From an uncultured Streptococcus sp. (GTDB taxonomy: Bacteria; Bacillota; Bacilli; Lactobacillales; Streptococcaceae): a DNA stretch of 22,282 bases. This document shows positions 13,446 to 21,418 of the stretch, piece after piece; within the stretch, counting starts at the first letter, position 1, and each line of letters starts with the position of its first letter. The DNA is taken from the NCBI RefSeq assembly GCF_938036805.1, contig NZ_CALHWC010000141.1, forward strand, positions 1-22,282, written 5' to 3'. The translations under genes and the position numbers were made by a program. The notes beneath the pieces were generated by a model. The model saw only the letters and a program-made list of their open reading frames with translations, was not told where the DNA came from and did no database searches.

Positions 13446-14273
13446 ATGACCAAGCACGATATTCGTTTGATTATCAGCGACATTGACGGCACAATTCTCG
13501 ATGACCAGCACCAAGTAGATCCGCAACTGAGGGAGCAGATTCCCTTGCTGAAAAAAGAAAACATCCCTTTTGTTCTAGCCTCTGCCCGCTCTCCTCTGGG
13601 CATGGAGCCAATTGCGCGTGAGCTGGGACTGGGGGATAATCCTCTAGCCTGCTACAATGGTGCACTAGTCATCAAGGGTGATCCGCAAAATTACGAGACC
13701 ATTATCGAGCATCCATTGGATAAAAAAGAAATTCGCACTTTTCTGGAGTTGGTCAAAACTAAGTTTCCTAGTGTTTCCAGCAATCTCTACTCTGGCAAAG
13801 ATTGGATTGCTGACCGTTTGGATAGGTGGGTGCAGATTGAAGCTGAGATTACAGGTGAGCAGGCTATTATTCAAAATATTCTGCTGCCTGTTCTGGATGT
13901 GCTCATCCCAGCCCATAAGTTGCTGTTGATTGATGATGCAGCTGTTATCCAGCAACTCCATGCCTACTTGCAAACGATGGATTTTCCAAATACAGCCTTC
14001 TACCTGTCCAAGGACAACTATTTGGAAGTCACACATAAAGAAGTGTCAAAAGAGCAAGCCCTTCTAGAAGTGGCCAAACACTACCAGATTCCGCTGGAGC
14101 AGGTCATGACAATCGGAGACAACTTCAATGACCTTCCGATGCTACGACTGGCTGGTCTGGGAGTTGCCATGGGCAATGCCCCTGAAACAGTTAAAGCTGA
14201 GGCAACAGTCGTCACTAAAAGCAACAACCAACATGGGGTCGCCAAAGCTATTGAGGAATATGTTTTACTATAA
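13446..14273 (+). CDS. Cof-type HAD-IIB phosphatase
   Basis: The 275-residue protein has all four HAD motifs. These are motif I SDIDGTILDD (nucleophile Asp12, acid/base Asp14), motif II FVLASARS, motif III Lys202 in SKEQAL, and motif IV GDNFNDLPML (224-233). The large C2B cap lies between motifs II and III. Cof-type enzymes dephosphorylate sugar phosphates and related metabolites in the cytoplasm; the substrate is not predictable. GGAGG precedes the ATG. Co-transcription with the DeoR regulator suggests sugar-phosphate homeostasis. Confidence 0.93.
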   Translation: MTKHDIRLIISDIDGTILDDQHQVDPQLREQIPLLKKENIPFVLASARSPLGMEPIARELGLGDNPLACYNGALVIKGDPQNYETIIEHPLDKKEIRTFLELVKTKFPSVSSNLYSGKDWIADRLDRWVQIEAEITGEQAIIQNILLPVLDVLIPAHKLLLIDDAAVIQQLHAYLQTMDFPNTAFYLSKDNYLEVTHKEVSKEQALLEVAKHYQIPLEQVMTIGDNFNDLPMLRLAGLGVAMGNAPETVKAEATVVTKSNNQHGVAKAIEEYVLL

Positions 14274-14276
14274 TGC

Positions 14277-14306
14277 AAAAAAATCTGCCCTTGAGCAGAT
14301 TTTTTT
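14277..14306. terminator. shared terminator between the HAD and GNAT genes
   Basis: AAAAAAATCTGC (14277-14288) pairs with GCAGATTTTTTT (14295-14306) around a 6-base loop. It is near-symmetric, follows the HAD stop directly and touches the GNAT stop codon on the other strand, so it probably serves both operons. Confidence 0.85.
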
Positions 14307-14784
14307 ATTGATGATAATCGTAGGCAAGGCGAGGGCTGCCATCTGGCAAATAAATCGTGCCACACTGGCTAAAACCGTAGCAGCGAATGGCTGCCTGCAT
14401 CGGATGGTTATCCTCATGCGTATCAATGCGGAGATAGGGAATCTGCTGCAGGCAAAAGTCAAAACACTGGTAAGCCAGGCCCTTGACCTGTCCATTTGAA
14501 GCGATACGGTGGATTGTACCGTAAGGCTCTGAAAAATGCCAAGCACCTTCAATTTCTTGGTAGGTCGGATCTGGTCCGATGATGAACGCAAAGGTTCCAA
14601 CAACTTGCCCAGCCTCTTCAAAGACATAGCAGTGGCCCGCCCGAATATCTTCCTCTACCAGCTGATGGTTCGGATAGGAAGCCGGCCACTGACTGGGATT
14701 TCCCATAGTCCGCATAAACTCCCTAGCCTGATCAAAAATTGCTAAAATCGCTGGGATATCCTGCATTTCCGCCAAGCGAATCAT
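14305..14784 (-). CDS. GNAT-family N-acetyltransferase
   Basis: The 159-residue protein shows the GNAT order: MIRLAEMQDIPAILAIFDQA (strand 1/helix 1), VFEEAGQVVGTFAFIIG (strands 2-4), YGTIHRIASNGQVKGLAYQC (acetyl-CoA-binding region with the Q-x-x-G-x-A variant), and LRIDTHEDNHPMQAAIRCYGF (strand 5 and the following helix). The acceptor is unknown. It starts 24 bases behind the dltD stop with no terminator between, so it is probably read through from the dlt operon. A link to cell-wall modification is only positional. Confidence 0.85.
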   Translation of the reverse strand: MIRLAEMQDIPAILAIFDQAREFMRTMGNPSQWPASYPNHQLVEEDIRAGHCYVFEEAGQVVGTFAFIIGPDPTYQEIEGAWHFSEPYGTIHRIASNGQVKGLAYQCFDFCLQQIPYLRIDTHEDNHPMQAAIRCYGFSQCGTIYLPDGSPRLAYDYHQ

Positions 14785-14808
14785 GTCTTCTCCTTCCAGC
14801 CTATTACC

Positions 14809-16080
14809 TTATTTGACAAATTCCTCGTAGTTACCCGTGTAATTAGCCCACTCCTTACTGAAGAATTTTTCATTGATCTGATAATTCGGAGCAGGTTGAG
14901 GGTTAGAGACAAAAGGATCGACAGCCTTGTCGAAAGCCAGCCAGCCATTCCAACCCATGTGGATCGTGTCCTGCATAAAGTAAGGCTTATCGCCGTCCTT
15001 AGAAAAGTCAGCAATATTTGTAAAGCCTTGACTCTCCAGCTGGAACTTAATCTTCTCAACTGTACGCTGGTACATCTCTTCACTCAATCCAGTATAGGCC
15101 ATCCATTTGGCATTGACCGGTGGAATGACAAAGATAACATTCGTATGGGATTTGGCAAATTGTTCCAAAACTAGCTGCAAATCATTGTACTCGGGAGACT
15201 TTTCGTAAGACTGCTTGGATTGGAAGCCTTTGAACTTCTTGATTTTTCTAGCCAAACGCTTCTTATAAAACTCATTATCGATGCCTAAATCATTGTTATT
15301 GGTCTGCTTTACAGCATCTGCCGTAGCCAGCTTTTCCAATTCTTCATAGGAGAATTCATCTGGAAGACGGGAAAGCTGAGGTAAAACCTTCGTGTCATAG
15401 TTGCCATTATTACCAGCAGCAAATGTACTGAAAAATGCATCCTCCCGCTGATAAATCTGACTCATGGTATGAATATACTGCTGCTCAAAAGAAGTCAGTT
15501 GGCTTCCATCGGCCACTTTCCTGACAATATCCCCCATAGCAATGTTGGGATAGAGCTGCAAAAGCCGCTGGGCTGCATACTGAGAGCCTACACCACCGTC
15601 CTGCCAACTGAGAAAGCCAGCTAGCTGGTCGCTATTGAAATACTGCTGAAAAGCCGCCGCGTCATAGCCCTTTTTGGTAAACCATTGGGGAGAAACGACA
15701 TAGACAGCCGTCTTATTTTCCAGCTCAGAGGTCATCTGCTGCATTCCAAAATATTGGTTGAGCGAAGCCGCCCCCCGCTGTCCTAGAAAATAAGGTCGGT
15801 AATTGCGGTCATACTTCTCAGCCAAAACAGCTGGGTGCATACTGTCAAAGCGCAGCCATTCGCTGGAGCCAAAGTAGGGCACAAAACGGGTATCTTGATC
15901 TGTCAGGGCCGTCATTTTTTTGCTACGGCTTTTGAACGTTTCTGCTGTGAGGGTCACAGCTGCCCGCTTCTCCGCTTCCACATCATGCTTTTTCTCAAGC
16001 GGATAGAAGAAAAAGAGCAGGGCGACCATGACCAAGGCGCAGAAGACAGGCCCCAAAATCAGCCAGAGTCGTTTAAGCAT
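14809..16080 (-). CDS. dltD: D-alanyl-lipoteichoic acid biosynthesis protein DltD
   Basis: The 423-residue protein has one N-terminal membrane anchor (residues 5-26) and an SGNH-hydrolase-like extracellular domain. The nucleophile region is FGSSEWLRFD (70-79), and the Asp/His pair is in DTIHMGWNGW (371-380). DltD acts at the outer membrane face in the last step of moving D-alanine onto teichoic acids, lowering the surface negative charge. Its ATG overlaps the dltC stop by 8 bases (ATGCTTAA), indicating coupled translation. Length is normal for the family. Confidence 0.95.
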   Translation of the reverse strand: MLKRLWLILGPVFCALVMVALLFFFYPLEKKHDVEAEKRAAVTLTAETFKSRSKKMTALTDQDTRFVPYFGSSEWLRFDSMHPAVLAEKYDRNYRPYFLGQRGAASLNQYFGMQQMTSELENKTAVYVVSPQWFTKKGYDAAAFQQYFNSDQLAGFLSWQDGGVGSQYAAQRLLQLYPNIAMGDIVRKVADGSQLTSFEQQYIHTMSQIYQREDAFFSTFAAGNNGNYDTKVLPQLSRLPDEFSYEELEKLATADAVKQTNNNDLGIDNEFYKKRLARKIKKFKGFQSKQSYEKSPEYNDLQLVLEQFAKSHTNVIFVIPPVNAKWMAYTGLSEEMYQRTVEKIKFQLESQGFTNIADFSKDGDKPYFMQDTIHMGWNGWLAFDKAVDPFVSNPQPAPNYQINEKFFSKEWANYTGNYEEFVK

Positions 16081-16312
16081 TACGAAGCTCCGTTACACCT
16101 TCAACGATTTTATTGGCTGTATTCCAGTCATCGCGGCCAAATTCTGACACTGGCACACGGATGTCAAAACGGTTTTCCAGCTCAACAATCAGCTCTACTG
16201 TCCCCATGCTGTCCAAAACGCCAGCATCAAACAAATCCTCGTCCATCATGTCCGAAACATCTTCCATAAATAATTCGTCAATAATTTCAATTACTTCTGC
16301 TTTTACATCCAT
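16073..16312 (-). CDS. dltC: D-alanine carrier protein DltC
   Basis: The 79-residue acidic acyl-carrier-type protein has the phosphopantetheine attachment motif LDSMGTVEL, with Ser35 as the modified residue. DltA loads D-alanine onto its thiol arm, and DltB takes the residue to the membrane. The gene starts 21 bases after dltB and overlaps dltD by 8 bases. Confidence 0.97.
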   Translation of the reverse strand: MDVKAEVIEIIDELFMEDVSDMMDEDLFDAGVLDSMGTVELIVELENRFDIRVPVSEFGRDDWNTANKIVEGVTELRNA

Positions 16313-16333
16313 TATAGTTTCCTCGTTTACATT

Positions 16334-17578
16334 TTATTTTTTAAACCAAAGGTCATTCAAAAATCCTGAGAAGATCAAGAATGAGAACATGACAACATGG
16401 AAGGTGATAACAACCCCCAGCGCTTGGGTCCACTTGTTGTCAGGCAGGGCTGGCAGTCCCTTACTTTTACGCTCTTTATTGATGGTCTTTTTCTTACGGA
16501 GCCAAGCGTCATTGACCACCAAGCCCAGACCATGGAAAAGACCATAGGCGATATAGTACCAGGTCACACCATGCCAGAAGCCCATAACCAACATATTGAT
16601 CAGATAGGCCACACTGGAAGTCGTATTGCGGTTTTTAAAGACCTTGTTGCGCATGAGCACCATGACCAGCCGCATAAAGACAAAGTCGCGGAACCAGAAG
16701 GACAGGCTCATGTGCCAGCGATTCCAAAATTCCTTCAAATCGCGTGAAACAAAAGGCTTGTCAAAGTTGATAGGGCTCTTGATGCCCATGAGATTGGAAA
16801 TGGCCACCGCAAACATCGAATAACCGGCAAAGTCAAAGAAGAGATCCAGACCAAAGACATACATGACGCCTAGCGTCCCCAGATTGAAGAAACCGCCAGT
16901 ATAGAGGGCATAGGTCTTGACATGCCCTAAAATCATGTGGCCAAAGATATGGGCCAGGACAAACTTATAGAGAAAGCCCAGCATGATATACTTGACCGAC
17001 TGCTCCAGCATATCTAGAAGCTCATCGCGCTCTGGAATTTGAAGATAATTTTCATTGAAACGCTTGAAACGATCAATGGGACCACTAGAAAAAGTGGGCA
17101 TAAAGAGCATAAAGCGGAGGAATTCCCAAAGACTGAAATCAGTTAGTACGCCATCCCTCAGCTCAATAATCATACCAACTGAGCGGAAGGTCAGATAGGA
17201 AATCCCCAAAAAGCCAAAGAGTGATTGGTGGCCACTGATAGCTGGTTCGACCTTAACCCAGAATAGGGGCAGAACCGCCAATGCTGTATGCAAATAAAAT
17301 ATCCACTTGCTGTCCTGCTTTTTGCGGTAGAATTTATAAGAATAAACCCAGACCGTCTGCCAGACGACATAAAAGAGCAGGGCATAGAGCTGCGCCAGAC
17401 TAGGACCCGTCAGCATCAAGACGATAAAAGCCAAGCTAACTAAGGCTTCGTAGACCGGGAAGCGTTTTTTAAAGAAAAGTCCGATAAAGATTGGCAAAAC
17501 AGCCAAGATAAGATAAAGGAAATACTGTGGGTCTCCGTAAGGCTCCAGATGAGGAAGCTGTTTCAAGAAATCCATCAT
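16334..17578 (-). CDS. dltB: D-alanyl transfer protein DltB (MBOAT family)
   Basis: The 414-residue polytopic membrane protein has the MBOAT signature FWNRWHMSLSFWFRDFV (His289) and the catalytic MGFWHGVTWYY (His336). It accepts D-alanine from DltC and passes it across the membrane for attachment to teichoic acid. The ATG overlaps the dltA stop by 4 bases (ATGA). A second in-frame ATG follows immediately and cannot be excluded as the start. Length and order are normal. Confidence 0.96.
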   Translation of the reverse strand: MMDFLKQLPHLEPYGDPQYFLYLILAVLPIFIGLFFKKRFPVYEALVSLAFIVLMLTGPSLAQLYALLFYVVWQTVWVYSYKFYRKKQDSKWIFYLHTALAVLPLFWVKVEPAISGHQSLFGFLGISYLTFRSVGMIIELRDGVLTDFSLWEFLRFMLFMPTFSSGPIDRFKRFNENYLQIPERDELLDMLEQSVKYIMLGFLYKFVLAHIFGHMILGHVKTYALYTGGFFNLGTLGVMYVFGLDLFFDFAGYSMFAVAISNLMGIKSPINFDKPFVSRDLKEFWNRWHMSLSFWFRDFVFMRLVMVLMRNKVFKNRNTTSSVAYLINMLVMGFWHGVTWYYIAYGLFHGLGLVVNDAWLRKKKTINKERKSKGLPALPDNKWTQALGVVITFHVVMFSFLIFSGFLNDLWFKK

Positions 17579-19125
17579 GACTTGTTGACCTCACTAATCA
17601 GCCCCTTGATATCAATCTTACCGTTTGGTGTTAGGGGCAGAGATTCCCGATAGAGGAACTTAGATGGCATCATATAAGACATCATGATATCCTGTAAATC
17701 CTCTTTGATAGCCTTGGTAATATCGATTTCGCGGTCAAATTGCTCTGCAACACCGTCTTTCAAAATAACGTAGGCCAATAAGTTTTGCACCTTGTGGTCC
17801 TTATTATAACGTGGCACTGCTACTGCCGCCTCGATATACTTGGATTTGTTGAGGTTTTGAGATACGTCCTCTAGCTCGATGCGATAGCCGTTAAACTTAA
17901 TCTGGAAGTCCATACGACCGCCGTAGAGTAGGAGGCCTTCATCAGTCATCGTCCCCACATCACCTGTATGATAGGCTGGTAGCCCTTCAAATTCAAAGAA
18001 GGCTTCAGCTGTCTTTTCAGGATTGTTGAGGTAGCCCTTGGATACGGCTGGTCCACAGACAATGATTTCCCCCTGCTGACCATTTGGCAATTTTTGCCCA
18101 TTTTCATTGATAACAAAGGTTGGTGAATCCGCCTTGGTATAGCCGATTGGCAGACGCTTGAGGGTCGCTAGCATCTCATCCGTGATGGCAACTGCAGACA
18201 GAGCCACCGTTGCTTCGGTCGGGCCGTAGGCATTGATAATACGAGCCTCAGGGAAACGCTCCCGCAATTTCTGAGCTGTCTTGACCGTCAGCTCCTCTCC
18301 ATCAAAGTAAAAATGCGTAATGCCTGGCATCTTTTGGCTGTTAAAATCTTCCGAAAGCATGGCCATATCCGCAAAAGACGGTGTAGAAGTCCAGATTGCT
18401 ACAGGCAGGCTGAGAATCGCTTCAAATAGCTGCTTGAAGTCCTGAGTTAGACTAGAAGGCAGGGCATAGAGAGTCCCTCCCAACGCCAAAGTCGGTGCCC
18501 AGTACATAACTGACAAGTCAAAAGAATAAGGCGGTTGTGCCAGCATTTGCGGACGGCTCGGTGTCGCAAATTCCTTGTCTGTAATCATCCAGTTGGTAAA
18601 GCTGAGCAGGTTATCATGAGAGATTTGCACACCTTTAGGTTTACCAGTCGTACCAGAAGTAAAGATAATGTAATAATTATCATCTCCCTTGACTGGATGG
18701 CTAATCTCATAGGCAGTCTTCTCTGCGTAAGCCGCTCGAACCTGATCCAGACTGAGAATAGCTGCATCTGTATCAGCCAGCGGAAAATCTGCAATGGCGA
18801 TAATCAGGCTTGGTTCAGCTACTTCCACAATAGCAGTCACGCGCTCCAAGGCTGAATGACTATCAATAGGAATATAGGCATGACCTGCCTTAGTCAGAGC
18901 CACAAAAGTAGCCAGCATTTCATACTCCTGACCACCGTAGACAACGACGGGTGACTTTGGAGCCAGCCCCAAGCTATCAATCTTGGCTGCCAGTGCATCG
19001 GAGTCGGCCTTTAGATCTCCGTAAGTATGAACTTGTCCAAGGACATTGTAGACAGGGAAATCTGGCTGCGTCTGAGCAAAGTGATCAATTGCTTCAATCA
19101 TATCTGTAATTGCTGTATTTGACAT
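17575..19125 (-). CDS. dltA: D-alanine--[D-alanyl carrier protein] ligase DltA
   Basis: The 516-residue adenylation enzyme has the core motifs FTSGTTGKPKG (155-165), NAYGPTEATV (298-307), HTGDVG (386-391) and GRMDFQIKFNGYRIELEDV (403-421). The catalytic lysine is in PNGKIDIKG (Lys503). It activates D-alanine with ATP and loads it onto DltC in the cytoplasm, the first step of teichoic-acid D-alanylation. It follows dltX by 20 bases and overlaps dltB by 4. Confidence 0.97.
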   Translation of the reverse strand: MSNTAITDMIEAIDHFAQTQPDFPVYNVLGQVHTYGDLKADSDALAAKIDSLGLAPKSPVVVYGGQEYEMLATFVALTKAGHAYIPIDSHSALERVTAIVEVAEPSLIIAIADFPLADTDAAILSLDQVRAAYAEKTAYEISHPVKGDDNYYIIFTSGTTGKPKGVQISHDNLLSFTNWMITDKEFATPSRPQMLAQPPYSFDLSVMYWAPTLALGGTLYALPSSLTQDFKQLFEAILSLPVAIWTSTPSFADMAMLSEDFNSQKMPGITHFYFDGEELTVKTAQKLRERFPEARIINAYGPTEATVALSAVAITDEMLATLKRLPIGYTKADSPTFVINENGQKLPNGQQGEIIVCGPAVSKGYLNNPEKTAEAFFEFEGLPAYHTGDVGTMTDEGLLLYGGRMDFQIKFNGYRIELEDVSQNLNKSKYIEAAVAVPRYNKDHKVQNLLAYVILKDGVAEQFDREIDITKAIKEDLQDIMMSYMMPSKFLYRESLPLTPNGKIDIKGLISEVNKS

Positions 19126-19145
19126 GTGTATAGTACTCTCTTACA

Positions 19146-19277
19146 TTAAAATTCATTGTAGATAAAGCCACCTTGACCTTGACCAAGATAACTAAAGAAA
19201 TAAAGCAGGGCTACGAAAATCACAAAGTATAGCAATGTCTGCCCTACAAACTTATAAATCGTCTTATATTTCGTCAT
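19146..19277 (-). CDS. dltX: DltX, small membrane protein of the dlt operon
   Basis: The 43-codon gene begins MTKYKTIYKFVGQTLLYFVI, has one transmembrane helix (about residues 12-31), and ends in the conserved FIYNEF. The C-terminal motif is diagnostic of DltX, a small protein needed for D-alanylation and thought to carry D-alanine between DltB and the teichoic acid site. It is the first gene of the operon. The ribosome-binding site (AAGAG) is modest. Confidence 0.93.
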   Translation of the reverse strand: MTKYKTIYKFVGQTLLYFVIFVALLYFFSYLGQGQGGFIYNEF

Positions 19278-19314
19278 TTCATTCACTCTTATCTTTTTTA
19301 GATAGACATAGATT

Positions 19315-19344
19315 ATTTTACCATTTTATAGAGAAAGATTTCAA
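19315..19344 (-). promoter_or_regulatory. dlt operon promoter
   Basis: On the minus strand TTGAAA (19339-19344) and TAAAAT (19315-19320) are 18 bases apart, with an extended TGG before the -10. Transcription would start about 30 bases before dltX. Confidence 0.6.
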
Positions 19345-19416
19345 TATAAAAGCTATCAATTGTGTAAAGTTCTTGTAAGGAAATAAATAGAAAAAGAGTT
19401 ACTTCCCTTATCTTTC

Positions 19417-19431
19417 AAGGATGAAATCCTT
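19417..19431. promoter_or_regulatory. palindrome in the dlt/padR intergenic region
   Basis: AAGGAT-GAA-ATCCTT is a perfect 6-bp inverted repeat. It lies upstream of the -35 of both the dlt and padR promoters, the position of an activator or shared regulator site. No T run follows, so it is not a good terminator. The binding protein is unknown. Confidence 0.4.
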
Positions 19432-19465
19432 TTCAACATCTATAAGTAAAATTTCTATATATTAC

Positions 19466-19536
19466 TTGACTTTTTGTTCGAAAGGGATTATCCTATATGT
19501 AGAAAGTTTATATATAATATTTTTATATATAGGAGG
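19466..19536 (+). promoter_or_regulatory. padR operon promoter, possible PadR operator and strong ribosome-binding site
   Basis: TTGACT (19466-19471) and TATCCT (19489-19494) are 17 bases apart. CCTATAT (19492-19498) and ATATAGG (19527-19533) form a wide inverted repeat around a TATATA-rich centre, a layout that would suit an autoregulating PadR dimer or pair. AGGAGG (19531-19536) is a perfect Shine-Dalgarno 6 bases before the ATG. Confidence 0.55.
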
Positions 19537-19542
19537 TAGTGC

Positions 19543-19869
19543 ATGTATTTCCCTACATCTTCTACCCTGATAGAATTTCTGATTTTAGCGATTTTAGATA
19601 AAGAAGATTCCTATGGCTACGAGATTAGCCAGACCATCAAGCTCATTGCCGATATCAAGGAGTCCACGCTTTACCCTATCCTGAAAAAATTGGAAAAGAG
19701 TCAGTATTTAGAGACTTACTCTCAGGAATATCAAGGTCGAAAACGAAAATATTACTCTCTGACCCCAAGAGGTCAGAAACAACTGGTCAACCTTAAAGAT
19801 GAATGGGAGCTTTATACCAACACGATTAAGGGCATTATCGAAGGGAGCATTCGCCATGACAAGAACTGA
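19543..19869 (+). CDS. PadR-family transcriptional regulator
   Basis: The 108-residue protein is a short PadR: a winged helix (LIEFLILAILDKEDSYGYEI, ESTLYPILKKLEKSQYL, GRKRKYYSLTPRGQKQL) and a single C-terminal dimerisation helix. PadR proteins usually repress neighbouring genes and release on a ligand or envelope signal. The gene overlaps the DUF1700 gene by 14 bases and leads a three-gene operon with DUF1700 and DUF4097 proteins. It is divergent from dltX. Confidence 0.93.
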   Translation: MYFPTSSTLIEFLILAILDKEDSYGYEISQTIKLIADIKESTLYPILKKLEKSQYLETYSQEYQGRKRKYYSLTPRGQKQLVNLKDEWELYTNTIKGIIEGSIRHDKN

Positions 19870-20455
19870 ATATCTAGCCCAGCTAGAAAAATATTTAAAA
19901 AAGTTGCCAGCAAAAGACTATCAAGAAGCCATGGACTACTTCACCGAGTACTTTGACGAGGTCGGTCCAGAGGGAGAGGCAGCAGCTATAGCTGAGCTGG
20001 GTAGTCCCAAAGAAGCGGCTCACGAGATTATCATCAATCTTTTGGACAAGAAAATAGAGGAAGACAGCCAAGAAGCTGGCTCTGTCAAAAACAGCAAGCA
20101 GATCGTCCAGATTGCTATTCTGTCCATCTTGGCGGCTCCACTAGCAATTCCTCTATTAATTTTGGCTTTGACTTTGATTTTTACTTTCTTCCTCCTCGTC
20201 AGTGTCCTTGCTTTTGTCATGGCCGTCTTTACCTTTGCTATGCTTCTCCTAGGGGCTAGTCTGATTTGGGACAGCCTGACTCTCGGCATGACCACTTCTA
20301 TTCCTGCTTTTGCCCTTAGTTTGGGGATGAGCCTTTTAGCCTTGGGGCTGGCTGGACTCTTCTATCTCAGCATTGGTCCTATCCTTCGCTTTATTAAACT
20401 GAGTTTTGTCAAACTCGCCCAAGCCTTGGCACGGAAAGGAGGCCGTCATGTCTAA
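19856..20455 (+). CDS. DUF1700 family membrane protein
   Basis: The 199-residue protein starts MTRTEYLAQLEKYLKKLP. It continues with the DUF1700 helical region (DYQEAMDYFTEYFDEVG, then AAIAELGSPKEAAHEII) to about residue 65. A hydrophobic half follows with three or four membrane helices (about 84-190). The ATG at 19856 is chosen because the DUF1700 domain starts there; the frame is open further upstream but only inside padR. The family is usually encoded between a PadR regulator and a DUF4097 protein and is thought to act in envelope-stress sensing, but no biochemical role is established to my knowledge. Confidence 0.88.
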   Translation: MTRTEYLAQLEKYLKKLPAKDYQEAMDYFTEYFDEVGPEGEAAAIAELGSPKEAAHEIIINLLDKKIEEDSQEAGSVKNSKQIVQIAILSILAAPLAIPLLILALTLIFTFFLLVSVLAFVMAVFTFAMLLLGASLIWDSLTLGMTTSIPAFALSLGMSLLALGLAGLFYLSIGPILRFIKLSFVKLAQALARKGGRHV

Positions 20456-21347
20456 AGCAAGAAAAACCATATTCAACTTTGCTATTGCTGCCTGTCTGCT
20501 GGGTCTAGGCCTCATACTGGCAGGGCTAGCAAGTGGTGGGCTGCAGGATCTGGCGAAGAGCTCAGCCGCTAGCACCAAGATGGCCAAGCAAGAAGAAACC
20601 TATGACAATATCCATTCCTTAAATCTAGAGCTGAGCAACCGCTCGGTTGTAATTGGAGAATCGCCCGATGATAAGGTTCATTTGACCTATTATCAAGGAG
20701 ACGGAAAGACAACTGAAAAAATCAGTACCAAGGCCGAAAACGGTAGTTTATACATTAAGGAATCCAGCTTTTTTATCAACATTAGCAGCGGTCTGCGCTC
20801 TTTACTGAGCTTGATAAATGGAGATTTTGAAAGGACTCAACAAATCACTCTAAGCCTACCTAAGGGAAAAAACTTGGAAGAGGTTAAGGCAAGTTTAGCT
20901 AATGGCAGCCTATCAATCAATGACCTGACAATCAAAAAATTAAAAGCCGATCTCAGCAATGGTTCAATCGAACTCAGTCATAGCCAGATTCAGACCGGCA
21001 GCATTGAAAGTGCTAATGGCAGCGTCGAGCTAGTCCAAACCAGCCTGACCGATACTCAAATCAGTCTCTCCAACGGTAGTATCACTAGTGATAAACTGAT
21101 TCTCAAGGGCAATATCAACATGTCCAGCAGCAATGGCTCCATCGATCTCCATCTCGCCGAAGAGACCTACAAAGCCATCTCACTAGACCTGCAAACAGAT
21201 CTAGGTGACATTGAACTGCCCAAGGACATGCAGACCAGCCACGACCAAGATAACTTTATAGGTGATCGGGTCATTCATACCAATGAACAAGCTCAAGCCA
21301 AGCTGACCGCCCGCACCAGCACCGGCAGCATTGCGATTCGCCATTGA
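20448..21347 (+). CDS. DUF4097 family protein, membrane-anchored beta-helix-like
   Basis: The 299-residue protein has one N-terminal membrane helix (FNFAIAACLLGLGLILAGLA, residues 9-28). An extracytoplasmic domain follows with a recurring NGS turn: AENGSLYI, LANGSLSI, LSNGSIEL, SANGSVEL, LSNGSITS and SSNGSIDL, then the variants LGDIEL and TGSIAI. This is the stacked-strand pattern of DUF4097 (putative adhesin) proteins, the family that includes the enterococcal envelope-stress protein LiaX. AAAGGAGG directs the ATG at 20448, which overlaps the DUF1700 stop by 8 bases. Orthology to LiaX is not claimed. A surface-sensing or envelope-protective role is inferred from family and operon. Confidence 0.85.
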   Translation: MSKARKTIFNFAIAACLLGLGLILAGLASGGLQDLAKSSAASTKMAKQEETYDNIHSLNLELSNRSVVIGESPDDKVHLTYYQGDGKTTEKISTKAENGSLYIKESSFFINISSGLRSLLSLINGDFERTQQITLSLPKGKNLEEVKASLANGSLSINDLTIKKLKADLSNGSIELSHSQIQTGSIESANGSVELVQTSLTDTQISLSNGSITSDKLILKGNINMSSSNGSIDLHLAEETYKAISLDLQTDLGDIELPKDMQTSHDQDNFIGDRVIHTNEQAQAKLTARTSTGSIAIRH

Positions 21348-21352
21348 AATAG

Positions 21353-21380
21353 AACGGAGCCTGATTGGTTCCGTTTTTTA
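21353..21380 (+). terminator. terminator of the padR operon
   Basis: AACGGAGCC (21353-21361) pairs with GGTTCCGTT (21367-21375) with one G-T wobble and a 5-base loop, followed by TTTT. Confidence 0.88.
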
Positions 21381-21418
21381 TGTTTAAAATGGTAAAATAA
21401 GATAGGGAGGGGTTTCGA

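Noticed and set aside
14128..14627. Frames overlapping the HAD/GNAT boundary on both strands
   Set aside because: They are shadows of the HAD and GNAT genes that cross the shared terminator.
19417..19431. AAGGAT-GAA-ATCCTT as a terminator
   Set aside because: The 3-base loop and absent T run make termination unlikely. No gene ends nearby on either strand.
19799..19855. Upstream start for the DUF1700 gene inside padR
   Set aside because: The extra residues are out-of-frame padR sequence. DUF1700 begins with MTRTEYL at 19856.
20406..20447. Upstream start for the DUF4097 gene
   Set aside because: AAAGGAGG at 20434-20441 points to the ATG at 20448, and the membrane helix then has normal N-terminal spacing.
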